Source: an uncultured Actinomycetes bacterium (GTDB lineage Bacteria > Actinomycetota > Thermoleophilia > Miltoncostaeales > Miltoncostaeaceae). From it: a stretch of DNA of 46,313 nt. Both the position numbers and the translations under genes were made by a program. Below, piece by piece: positions 39,203-46,313 of this stretch (the stretch's first letter is position 1; every line of letters begins with the position of its first letter). The notes below the pieces were generated by a model that saw only the letters and a program-made list of their open reading frames with translations, had not been told where the DNA came from and made no database searches. The stretch covers positions 1 to 46,313 of the forward strand of contig CAITWD010000013.1 of NCBI GenBank assembly GCA_903896045.1, written 5' to 3'.

Positions 39203-39213
39203 CCTCACGTCGT

Positions 39214-39265
39214 AAAAAAGGGCTCCCCGTCTGCCTGGATGAGCGGCGACGGGGGCCCTTTTTTT
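39214..39265. terminator. bidirectional intrinsic terminator with A/T tails
   Basis: AAAAAAGGGCTCCCCGTC pairs with GACGGGGGCCCTTTTTTT across a 15-base loop, with one bulged T. The T-run on each strand makes it a classical intrinsic terminator for both the amtB-PII operon and the convergent cytochrome gene. Confidence 0.92.
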
Positions 39266-39307
39266 GCCTGTGCAGTGATGCGGACACGCGCCGTCGGGGG
39301 CGGAGGT

Positions 39308-40246
39308 TTACTTGGACGGGCCGGGGAGCGTCCGGATGTAGGCAACGAGCTGTTGCATCTGTGCCGGCGGAATGATGCTTCCCCAGTGGGGCATGCTGGT
39401 GATGGGGTTCTTGCCGATGATGCTGCCTGAGGTAATCACGTCAATCACCGATTTTGCGGTCGGAAACTGGGTGGTGAACTCTGTACCACCCAGAGGTGGG
39501 ATGGTCCCATCGGGTGATGGGTTCACCACGCCACCCAGGCCGTTTGCCCCATGGCAGTTCTGGCATCCATAGTTGTAAAAGAGCACCGATCCCGCCACCA
39601 CATCGCCTTGCCCGGTGGGGACAGGCGCGGGCGTTGCCCCGGGGATTGCGGGGAGTCCTGCCTGGATGTAGGCGACAAGATCCGAGACCTGCTGGGCGGA
39701 GATAATATTGCGCCAGGTCGGCATGTAGGGAGCATTGGTGCCACCCGCCGCATTTGGTGTCCCACCCATTCCATCATTGATGATCGAAGAGAGCTGCGCC
39801 GCCGAAAGCGACGTGCCGATTGAGGCAAGTACCGGCACACTCGGGTCGGGGCCACCCTTTCCTTGCATCCCGTGACATGCCGCACACGCAAAGCCCACAA
39901 AGTCGTGGCCCCCTTGGGCCGTCGTCGGATCGACCTTCGCCGAAAGATTTGGCCCGCCCGATCCGCTCGATGTCGAATTGCCGATTCCCCATCCGATCGC
40001 ACCGATGATCACGATTGCGATAATCGCGGCAATCGCTTTGCGCCCTTTGTGGGGCGGATCTGGTGCAGACCATGAGTAGGTAGGTGCACTGGGCCCATCT
40101 GCTGGCGAATTATCGGGTGCAACACCGAGCGCCGAGCGCCAATCCTTTGGGGTGGCGTTGTCCCATCCGGTGAGCTTGTGGCCTTGGTTCGCCACAGACT
40201 GCGGGTTTGCACCAAACCACCGATTGGGATACCTGGATTCGACCAT
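39308..40246 (-). CDS. membrane-anchored dihaem cytochrome c
   Basis: A 312-residue protein. A polar cytoplasmic part of about 85 residues leads into one helix (AIAAIIAIVIIGAIGWGIG), then two cytochrome c domains, each with a CxxCH: FACAACHGMQGKGG (first) and YGCQNCHGANGLGG (second). Methionine axial ligands are plausible in PTWRNIISAQQVSD and TSMPHWGSIIPPAQMQQ. It would carry electrons at the outer face of the membrane, for example to a caa3-type oxidase. The unusually long N-terminal cytoplasmic region is worth noting. Two TGG-rich pieces there (RWFGANPQSVANQGHKLTGW) have no known role. Confidence 0.9.
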   Translation of the reverse strand: MVESRYPNRWFGANPQSVANQGHKLTGWDNATPKDWRSALGVAPDNSPADGPSAPTYSWSAPDPPHKGRKAIAAIIAIVIIGAIGWGIGNSTSSGSGGPNLSAKVDPTTAQGGHDFVGFACAACHGMQGKGGPDPSVPVLASIGTSLSAAQLSSIINDGMGGTPNAAGGTNAPYMPTWRNIISAQQVSDLVAYIQAGLPAIPGATPAPVPTGQGDVVAGSVLFYNYGCQNCHGANGLGGVVNPSPDGTIPPLGGTEFTTQFPTAKSVIDVITSGSIIGKNPITSMPHWGSIIPPAQMQQLVAYIRTLPGPSK

Positions 40247-40358
40247 GGGTCAATTGTCCGCCTGGGGCGGGTGTGGCACGTGGCGTTGGGACCGGAATGA
40301 GGCTCAGTGATTTCCCTGAGATCGCCGGTGGAAAGGGTGTTGCATTCGGGCGCAGTCT

Positions 40359-40388
40359 CCCGACCACACCACGCGTGGTGTGGTCGGG
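40359..40388 (-). terminator. 30-bp perfect palindrome, terminator of the phosphodiesterase gene
   Basis: The half CCCGACCACACCACG is followed at once by its exact complement. It begins about 40 bases after the phosphodiesterase stop on the minus strand and lies upstream of the cytochrome gene. No T-tract. Confidence 0.7.
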
Positions 40389-40427
40389 GCTGTGTGCTGC
40401 GGCCGCATCTACTCCCGAAGGAGTGGT

Positions 40428-42275
40428 TTAGTGGCGGCGCTCCGCGCTGTCACCCTGTGCAGGCAGGAGCTGCGTGTCCTCGGCGACAACCGCGGTCAGC
40501 GACCGTGGGTCGAGACCAAGGTAGTTCAAGATCGTCGGTGCAATCTGGGTCGTAGAGACCGAGGTACGGACCTTCTTGAGGTGGTTGAAGCCCGTGCCAT
40601 TGACCACAAGCAGTGGGACATTGCGGTCATCGACTGCGCCACCGCCGTGGTCGGCGATCTTTGCTGTGCTCTTTGAGTACATCACACCGGTTTGCGGCTG
40701 CACCATGACATCCGGGTAGGCCGAGGTGACGTTGAAGGTGCCTGCACCTGTGGGGGCTGCACCAAAGAGATTGGCTGCTGAATACACCGTCTTGACCGAC
40801 ATCAGGTTGGCCTGGTTCGGGTCCGCGTTGAATGCGGCTGTGACCGGTGCGATGTTTGTATCTGCCGGGTTCTGCCACCACAAAAGCGCCACATCGTCGG
40901 CGGTCTCTTGGGCGAGGGTCGATGTGCCCCCGATTGAGGCCTGGGAGATAAATCCGGTGAGTGAGTTCTCGGGGCTCTTTGCGAGCTGCCCAGCGCTCTC
41001 ATAAATCCGGTGGTACAGGGTCCGGTTCTTCGGTGACTGGCCGTGCTTGGCCGAGAGGATGATCTCAGTCGAGTCGGTCAAGTCCTTGTTGTGCAACTCG
41101 GTCACGATACGACCAACGGCTTGATCAACAGAGTCGAATGCGGCCTTCAGGTAGGGGCTAAAGGTCGAGCCGTTATCGTAGTAGCCACCCGCGGTGACCT
41201 TCTGGGCGACGCTGACTGCCTGGAAGTTCATACCGAAGATCGATGGAACGGTGTTTGCGGGTGTGGTCGTGCCACCAACTGACGTTTTGCCATCGATCTG
41301 ATTGAGGATCGCGCTGACCTTGACACCGTCATACGCCATCGTGGCCTCAGGGGTATCGGTGTAGACGCCGCCTGGATCGACCGTTGACGCGTAGGCGCCT
41401 GGGTGGAAGGTCGCATCCCCGATCGTGCCACTGTCACCGTACGAGGTCAGATTTGGAATGGTCGGGTCGTAGGCAGCATTACCCGCGTGGGTTGTGGGAA
41501 TTGCACCCTTCACATCAGGCGTGAAGAGGTCGCTGACCGGCGCGCTGCCGGAGGTGTTGTACTGATCTGGACCGTTGACCCAGTCATAGCCAGGGTTCTT
41601 GTCGGACCATGCGGTGTAGAGACCCGCGTTGTGCGCCACTTCGAAGATGGTGTTTGCGAACATGTCATTGTGCGGAAGCACTGGCGTACACGAAGGCCCG
41701 CTTTTGAGCAGGGGCAACGTCGATGAATCAATTTGGCTGAGGGCACTCGGGACAGGGTTTCCGGTGCTCCCGATGCCTGCCCAGTTGCCGCCATCGGTCA
41801 GGTTGTTGTTGTTGTGTGCGATCGTCTCGTCGTAGGTCACGTTGGTGCCCGCCGGACCGGTGCAGCTCGAGCCTGGTGCATAGAGGGCGCGGCTGTAGGC
41901 GTTGTCATAGAACAGGCCCACGGTCTTTGCGGTACCACCGGTCACCATCGAGGCAAGGCCCGGGAAGGAGTCGGATGGGAAGGTGGTTTGCGCGTTGGTG
42001 TAGTCGGTTCCACGTTTGGCGAGCTTGGCAAGGTTGGAATCCGGGTTGAGCTTGATGTACTGGGCCAAGTCAGAGGCGTGCATGCCGTCAACGCTGATCA
42101 ACAGCACGTGACGACCCGCGATTGGGGTGCCCGTAATGTGGCGGCTGGCGAGTGTTGCCGACTGTGGAGTGGTGGTGTCATGGGAGTTGGTGACAACCGC
42201 ACCAACGGCGGCAATACCGCCGAGCGCAACAACGCTCGCCGCAATGACTGCGGTCTTGGGGAATCGACGTAACAT
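40428..42275 (-). CDS. secreted phosphodiesterase/nucleotide pyrophosphatase (alkaline phosphatase fold)
   Basis: A 615-residue exported hydrolase of the type I phosphodiesterase family. The signal peptide is LRRFPKTAVIAASVVALGGIAAVGAVV. The first metal site appears as LLISVDGMHASDL, the catalytic Ser/Thr region as TFPSDSFPGLASMVTGG, and further metal ligands as ILSAKHGQSP and IADHGGGAVDDRNVPLLV. Family members hydrolyse phosphodiesters outside the cell (phosphate scavenging). A Ser/Thr/Asn-rich region of about 200 residues lies between the blocks. A TTG one codon upstream is ignored; AAAGGA lies 5 bases before the ATG at 42275. Confidence 0.88.
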   Translation of the reverse strand: MLRRFPKTAVIAASVVALGGIAAVGAVVTNSHDTTTPQSATLASRHITGTPIAGRHVLLISVDGMHASDLAQYIKLNPDSNLAKLAKRGTDYTNAQTTFPSDSFPGLASMVTGGTAKTVGLFYDNAYSRALYAPGSSCTGPAGTNVTYDETIAHNNNNLTDGGNWAGIGSTGNPVPSALSQIDSSTLPLLKSGPSCTPVLPHNDMFANTIFEVAHNAGLYTAWSDKNPGYDWVNGPDQYNTSGSAPVSDLFTPDVKGAIPTTHAGNAAYDPTIPNLTSYGDSGTIGDATFHPGAYASTVDPGGVYTDTPEATMAYDGVKVSAILNQIDGKTSVGGTTTPANTVPSIFGMNFQAVSVAQKVTAGGYYDNGSTFSPYLKAAFDSVDQAVGRIVTELHNKDLTDSTEIILSAKHGQSPKNRTLYHRIYESAGQLAKSPENSLTGFISQASIGGTSTLAQETADDVALLWWQNPADTNIAPVTAAFNADPNQANLMSVKTVYSAANLFGAAPTGAGTFNVTSAYPDVMVQPQTGVMYSKSTAKIADHGGGAVDDRNVPLLVVNGTGFNHLKKVRTSVSTTQIAPTILNYLGLDPRSLTAVVAEDTQLLPAQGDSAERRH

Positions 42276-42462
42276 CAACGTCCTTTGTCAGTGGAATGGG
42301 AGCAGGTGCGCGAAAAAACGGCCAATCCGTGGCCAAGCGCAGTCAAGTGATCCATCACGATGCACGCATGATGTCCTCCATGAGCGCCGATCGTGTTGCA
42401 ATCCCGTGCTGAGTTGTTGCAGCATGTGACAAATCGGAGGGGGACGCGGCAATGGACCTTCG

Positions 42463-42484
42463 TCGCTCCCCATATGGGGAGCGA
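42463..42484 (+). promoter_or_regulatory. 22-bp perfect palindromic operator of exporter 2
   Basis: The half TCGCTCCCCAT is followed directly by its exact reverse complement. It lies 9 bases upstream of the TAGAGT -10 box and covers the -35 position, the usual place for a TetR/MarR-type repressor site. Confidence 0.65.
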
Positions 42485-42492
42485 GCCAGCGC

Positions 42493-42498
42493 TAGAGT
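42493..42498 (+). promoter_or_regulatory. -10 box (TAGAGT), leaderless spacing
   Basis: TAGAGT is followed by 6 bases and the exporter ATG, which puts the expected first transcribed base at the start codon. No ribosome site is present. Confidence 0.55.
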
Positions 42499-42504
42499 GG
42501 CGCC

Positions 42505-44091
42505 ATGCCATCCACACTGCGCCGCTGGGCGATCATGCCGGTGTTGGGATTCGGTGTCGCATTGATCATCGTCGACTCGACGATTGTCAATGTGGCATTG
42601 CCAAAAATTGTCCCCGCGCTCAACATGAATATTGCGGCTGCTGAGTGGGTGAACTCTGCCTACTCACTCGTCTTTGCCGCGCTGCTTGTCGCTGTTGGGG
42701 CAATGGCCGATCGCTCCGGGCGTCGGCGCACATTTGTGATTGGCGTGGTGGTCTTTGCGATTGCCTCACTTGTTGCAGGGGCGGCAACATCATCAGGGAT
42801 GATGATCGGCGCGCGCATGCTGCAAGGAGTGGGTGGGGCGATGATTCTGCCGACTTCCTTGTCGCTGGTGAACGCAAACTTTCGCGGCAAAGACCGTGCG
42901 ATCGCCTTTGGTATTTGGGGCTCGGTGATCGCCGGTGCCGCCGCCCTTGGACCGCTTCTGGGCGGGTGGCTCACCACCTATGTCTCATGGCGCGCAATCT
43001 TTTTGCTGAACCTTCCGGTCTCGCTTGCGATCGTGATTGCCGCCGTGGTGCTGATCACAGAATCCAAAGACCCCGATGCCCCAGGCCTGCGCGATGTGGC
43101 AGGGGTGTTAATGGTCTCGTTTGGATTTGCGGCCTTGGTGTTTGGACTCATCGAAGGGCAGCACTACGGCTGGTGGCATGCAAAGGCCACCTTTTCGGTC
43201 GCGGGTCACGATTGGCCAGGCAGCAGTTCTCCGGTGCCATGGGCATTCGGGGCGGCGGCGGTGCTGCTTGTGGGGTTTGTGGTGCACCTTGTGCGCGCGA
43301 CCCGTCGCGGGCGCCCGGCATTGATCGATCTGGAACTGTTTCGATTGCGCTCATTTCGCTGGGGTGGCCTGACAATTCTGATCGTCGCCTTGGGGGAATT
43401 TGGGCTGATCTTTGTGATCCCGCTCTTTTTGCAAAATGTGCTTGGACTTAGCCCTCTTGAGACGGGGGCGGCGCTGCTCCCGCTTGCACTCGGCGCCTTT
43501 GCGGCAGGAGGCCTCGCGGCCCCCTTGTCGACAAAGATCGGCGGGGTCGCCACCGTCAGGATCGGCATGGCGCTCGAGGCAATTGGGATCGCCGGCTTTG
43601 CGGTGGTGGTGACGACTCCAATGTCGGCGTGGAATTTTGTGTTGCCCTTGATGATCTATGGGCTCGGGGTGGGGCTTGCCACCGCGCAACTGACCAATGT
43701 GGCGCTCGCTGAGGTCCCACGGAACCGTTCGGGGCAGGCCTCAGGGGTGCAGTCGACACTGCGCCAAGTCGGATCAGCCCTTGGCACCGCGGTGCTTGGC
43801 ACGGTGCTCTCGATTGCCATTACCGCACATACCACCTCATCACTCGAGCACGCCGGTGTCGCCACCGCCGACGCCCAACATATCGCCGATGCGGTGCAGT
43901 CTTCTGCGGGCACGGTGCTCCCGAGTCTGCGGGCGGCTCCGGTGACACAACCCTTGTCGGGAGTGCTTGATTCCTCATTCGCCGATGCGATCACGACCGT
44001 CGGGATCGTGGCGGCAGCCTTTGTGCTGGCGGGCCTTGTGACCTCGTTCTTGATCCCCCGCGTACCGGTCGAGGCGACCGAAGAGCGCTAG
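42505..44091 (+). CDS. MFS exporter, DHA2 (EmrB/QacA) family, no. 2
   Basis: A 528-residue drug-export-type transporter with about 14 helices. Visible motifs: VALIIVDSTIVNVALP (helix 1 Asp), AMADRSGRRRTFVIG (motif A), GWLTTYVSWRAIFLLNLPVS (motif C and after), and a charged central loop (RATRRGRPALIDLELFRLRSF) separating the halves. It differs in detail from the exporter at 4535-5989. Its stop interlocks with that of ImmA (CTAG, 44088-44091). The promoter region carries a perfect palindrome, so expression is probably repressor-controlled and inducible; no regulator gene lies next to it. Confidence 0.92.
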   Translation: MPSTLRRWAIMPVLGFGVALIIVDSTIVNVALPKIVPALNMNIAAAEWVNSAYSLVFAALLVAVGAMADRSGRRRTFVIGVVVFAIASLVAGAATSSGMMIGARMLQGVGGAMILPTSLSLVNANFRGKDRAIAFGIWGSVIAGAAALGPLLGGWLTTYVSWRAIFLLNLPVSLAIVIAAVVLITESKDPDAPGLRDVAGVLMVSFGFAALVFGLIEGQHYGWWHAKATFSVAGHDWPGSSSPVPWAFGAAAVLLVGFVVHLVRATRRGRPALIDLELFRLRSFRWGGLTILIVALGEFGLIFVIPLFLQNVLGLSPLETGAALLPLALGAFAAGGLAAPLSTKIGGVATVRIGMALEAIGIAGFAVVVTTPMSAWNFVLPLMIYGLGVGLATAQLTNVALAEVPRNRSGQASGVQSTLRQVGSALGTAVLGTVLSIAITAHTTSSLEHAGVATADAQHIADAVQSSAGTVLPSLRAAPVTQPLSGVLDSSFADAITTVGIVAAAFVLAGLVTSFLIPRVPVEATEER

Positions 44092-44603
44092 GGGGTCTCG
44101 GGGCCTCGGCTGAGGCGCAAATTAAACAGACGCCAGGTCATGGCCTGGCGTGAGACCGCAAAGGTCTCTGCGAGGATGTCGACATTGGCTCCGGTGACGG
44201 CAACCGCCTCATAGACATGTGGGGTCGGCATCAGGAGCTCCGCACCAAAACTATCGGCCTCGCGCTCGCGTAGATCGGTATGGGACTCCTCTGACACCGC
44301 GCGGCACAGGGTGGCGTTGGTGGTTCCGGTGCGCGCACCGCAGTGCACGATCCAATGACCAATCTCATGGGCGATCGTAAAGCGCTGGCGCTCGAGTGGT
44401 TCGTCGGCGTTGATGAGAATGAGTCGGTCGTGTGGGGCAAGGAGCCCCGATGCACCCAGATCGGGGGCCGCATGGACGCGCAGCCCTAAGAGGTCTTCTG
44501 CGATGCTGACTACCGGGACCGGAAGCGGGGTGCGATCGGGGTAGATCGCCTCATAGTCGACCAGGACATCAAGCGCGCGGCGGTCACCTGGGCGAGGCGG
44601 CAT
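44088..44603 (-). CDS. ImmA/IrrE-type metallo-endopeptidase
   Basis: A 171-residue zinc protease of the PF06114 family. HEIGH at residues 79-83 (FTIAHEIGHWIVH) is intact, and the third ligand is in REREADSFGAELLMP (Glu115/Asp117). Family members cleave an HTH repressor: ImmA cuts ImmR of ICEBs1, and IrrE cuts DdrO in Deinococcus. Here the gene starts on the last base of the upstream HTH gene (TAATG). The C-terminal helix FAVSRQAMTWRLFNL is a typical substrate-interaction region. Its natural target is therefore probably the HTH protein made just before it. Confidence 0.92.
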   Translation of the reverse strand: MPPRPGDRRALDVLVDYEAIYPDRTPLPVPVVSIAEDLLGLRVHAAPDLGASGLLAPHDRLILINADEPLERQRFTIAHEIGHWIVHCGARTGTTNATLCRAVSEESHTDLREREADSFGAELLMPTPHVYEAVAVTGANVDILAETFAVSRQAMTWRLFNLRLSRGPETP

Positions 44604-45187
44604 TAGGCAATCCCAAAGAGGGCGTCGAGGGTGATGCGTTCGGGATCGTCGTCGTTTTGGACGAAGGCGACCTCGATCTCACTCCGTGTGTCTGCCTTGC
44701 GGAAAATTGGCGTGTGGGAGGTGACGTGGGGCATCGATTCATCTGCGGTCGGAGCGCCACCAAAGGGCACGAGCAGCGTCGTCGGGACGCCCAAGATCTC
44801 GGCGAGCGCCGTCAGTACGCGGCGATCGATCCGCGAGGCGTCAAGCAGGCCCCCTTCAAGGCGCTGGTAGAGATCTTTTAGGTGACCGACCAATCGTTCA
44901 GGGATTTCGAGCGCGTCCTGCACGTGTGCCACCACCGCGTCGATGGTGAGATGGCGTCCATGACGCAGCGTCACCATCGGTGCGTCGCCGCGGGCCCAAG
45001 CGGTGAGGGCGGCAACGAGCTGTGCGTCAGGCATCGGGGTGGGTGCCAGGATGAGAAAGGCATCGATCATGCCCTTGAGTGCATCGGCATCTGATCCCGC
45101 GCGCACCAGATATGCAATGGGATCGGGATGCTCGCCGCGGTGGTAGCGCCCGGCAAACTCTTCAAAGAGTGATTCAGGGCTCGACAT
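44603..45187 (-). CDS. HTH (XRE-like) regulator, candidate anti-sigma partner
   Basis: A 194-residue protein. The N-terminal half is helical, with DPIAYLVRAGSDADALKGMIDAFL. The middle, VVAHVQDALEIPERLVGHLKDLYQRLEGGLLDASRIDRRVLTALAEILGVPTTLL, resembles a stretched XRE helix-turn-helix: a turn, the LYxRLExG recognition end and the LAxxLGVPxxxLL end. The last 45 residues are acidic and disordered-looking. It overlaps the sigma-factor gene by 14 bases and is followed by the ImmA gene. By position it should bind the sigma factor or its promoter and be the ImmA substrate; neither is shown. AAAGGA precedes the ATG at 45187. Confidence 0.7.
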   Translation of the reverse strand: MSSPESLFEEFAGRYHRGEHPDPIAYLVRAGSDADALKGMIDAFLILAPTPMPDAQLVAALTAWARGDAPMVTLRHGRHLTIDAVVAHVQDALEIPERLVGHLKDLYQRLEGGLLDASRIDRRVLTALAEILGVPTTLLVPFGGAPTADESMPHVTSHTPIFRKADTRSEIEVAFVQNDDDPERITLDALFGIA

Positions 45188-45761
45188 GGGTGTCCTTTGC
45201 GTACCGCTGTCGTAAACGATGAATGCACTGATAGACATTGTTTTCGCTGATGTCGAGCATCGCGGCGATTTCACGTCGATCGCGTCCCTCAATCATCAGG
45301 AGTGACATGACCTCACGCTCGCGCGGTGGGAGCCCATCAAGTGCATCATCGATCAGCTCGTTCCCGGCGACGATCTCGGCCGGGTCATCGGTGACAAGTG
45401 ATGTCGCGGCGTATTCACGTATCGCGTCGGTGGTGCCAGGCGACGGCGCAACGCCACTGGGAAGGGCGCGTTCGGTGGTCCAGCGGGAACGCCAGCTGCG
45501 CAGTGTCCAATCGGTGCGTTTGGCGACGACGACCCTGAAGGGCACCGTGTAGCGCTTGCCCCGCTCGAGTTCTCCAAGCAGGTGCATCATCGTCTGGTGG
45601 GCGACCTCGTAGTACTCATCGGTACGCAGCGCGAGACGCGCAACGATCTGTGGGTAGTAGGCAGCGATAAGGGTGACGTAGTCGTGGGCCTCAATCAGCA
45701 ACAGGTCCCGCGCGTCGGCGTCGACGTGTAGGCGATGCATCTGTGTGTCGTCAATTGCCAT
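45174..45761 (-). CDS. ECF-type RNA polymerase sigma factor
   Basis: A 195-residue sigma-70-family protein. The region 4 is clear at the C-terminus: DDALDGLPPREREVMSLLMIEGRDRREIAAMLDISENNVYQCIHRLRQRY. Region 2 is less typical but fits YVTLIAAYYPQIVARLALRTDEYYEVAHQTMMHLL and FRVVVAKRTDWTLRSWRSRW. No classical zinc-finger anti-sigma gene follows; instead the overlapping HTH and ImmA genes do. GGGA lies 4 bases before the ATG at 45761. Confidence 0.85.
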   Translation of the reverse strand: MAIDDTQMHRLHVDADARDLLLIEAHDYVTLIAAYYPQIVARLALRTDEYYEVAHQTMMHLLGELERGKRYTVPFRVVVAKRTDWTLRSWRSRWTTERALPSGVAPSPGTTDAIREYAATSLVTDDPAEIVAGNELIDDALDGLPPREREVMSLLMIEGRDRREIAAMLDISENNVYQCIHRLRQRYAKDTHVEP

Positions 45762-45994
45762 TGAATCCCGACCCTGCCACAACAGTGGCGAAATGCAACC
45801 CATCCGCAGCGGTACTGGGGGCGTGTCGCACAGCGATGTCGAGTCGAAATCGGGAGAGCTATGTCGTTATTATTGCGATTACAAAAAATTACGAAATCAA
45901 ATAGTGCTCAACTCCCCATTCGTCGAGCTTTTCGTGACTCGTGCCGTGCCGTGGTAGGTCAGGTGGGCGCGCATCGCGTCCGCTGACGTAAGAA

Positions 45995-46313
45995 ATGCCG
46001 GGTGTGGGAATGATGAGTCGGTGCACAACTGCATACGGGGGATCGTTGCGGGATCTGATCACACGGATTGAGATTGAGGAAGTGCTGATTGGCGGCGGGC
46101 TGACTGTCGCCCGGATCGTGGCACACACACCCTCGGAACTTCGCTACATCGGTCTTGACGCTGGGGTGCGCCACGGGGTGGACTTATATGAAGTCGGGGG
46201 TGTCGCACGACTGTCAGAGATTGTCGTCGACAACCCCGCGGCGGCAGATCTTTTGATCACACCCGGAACAATCGCGACGGGCGGGTTTTGCGACCGCATC
46301 ATCAGTCACCCCG
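45995..46313 (+). CDS. partial hypothetical protein, runs off the right edge
   Basis: An open frame of 106 codons continues to the end of the window. It starts at ATG 45995 (just after an in-frame TAA) or at one of the ATGs at 46010 and 46013. The visible part reads IEIEEVLIGGGLTVARIVAHTP, then ELRYIGLDAGVRHGVDLYEVGGV and LLITPGTIATGGFCDRII, a beta-rich, soluble pattern. I do not recognise it. It is divergent from the sigma-factor operon, so it may be under that sigma factor. Confidence 0.5.
   Translation, partial: MPGVGMMSRCTTAYGGSLRDLITRIEIEEVLIGGGLTVARIVAHTPSELRYIGLDAGVRHGVDLYEVGGVARLSEIVVDNPAAADLLITPGTIATGGFCDRIISHP

Noticed and set aside
1-46313. CRISPR arrays, insertion sequences, prophage genes, rRNA
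   Set aside because: No regularly spaced repeats, transposase, integrase, phage structural gene or rRNA segment was seen anywhere in the window.

Overview
The window looks like chromosomal DNA of a GC-rich (about 60%) bacterium, most likely an actinobacterium, possibly a deep-branching class such as Thermoleophilia. This rests on gene style (an FixC/ETF-QO-like dehydrogenase, a CtaG-type oxidase assembly protein, MMPL and DHA2 transporters, serine/threonine-rich lipoproteins), frequent GTG starts, T-tail-less hairpin terminators, and TAnnnT -10 boxes placed about 6 nt before start codons (leaderless mRNAs). The class is a guess. No rRNA, CRISPR array, insertion sequence or prophage was seen; there is one tRNA, tRNA-Ala(CGC).

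Layout. 0-7 kb: a methyltransferase, an OsmC-like protein, a secreted EXORDIUM-like protein, a cupredoxin lipoprotein, NudC, a DHA2-type exporter and a tandem crcB pair. 7-15 kb: a CNNM/CorC protein, serS with an overlapping pfkB-like kinase, a STAS protein, a second cupredoxin, a gamma-carbonic anhydrase and ETF-QO. 15-22 kb: a GNAT acetyltransferase, an NDH-2/SQR-like flavoprotein, a second methyltransferase, a secreted three-repeat protein, a degenerate radical SAM/SPASM protein, the tRNA, a CpsB-like PHP protein and a sugar-nucleotide epimerase. 22-30 kb: a co-directional run of small membrane protein, tmk, DNA polymerase III delta', a membrane-anchored protein resembling an inactivated zinc metallopeptidase, typA, a YeiH-like transporter and an MMPL protein. 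30-34.2 kb: an accessory stretch with a solitary MobF relaxase-helicase, a frameshifted small membrane gene, a 44-residue membrane protein and a possible LacI remnant. 34-42 kb: CtaG, an HtrA protease, a lipoprotein, amtB-PII, a dihaem cytochrome c and a secreted phosphodiesterase/alkaline-phosphatase-fold protein. 42.5-46.3 kb: a second DHA2 exporter behind a perfect palindrome, an overlapping operon of ECF sigma factor, HTH protein and ImmA/IrrE protease, and a gene running off the right edge.

How it fits together. The two cupredoxins, CtaG, the dihaem cytochrome, the ETF-QO and the NDH-2/SQR-like protein point to an aerobic, copper-using respiratory chain. amtB-PII is a nitrogen unit, although the PII lacks the usual modified tyrosine. 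The sigma-HTH-ImmA operon is the best candidate for an undescribed regulatory system: its layout suggests a sigma factor held by an HTH partner that ImmA would cleave. Several proteins keep a fold but appear to have lost catalytic or cluster residues (radical SAM, ETF-QO, the metallopeptidase relative).
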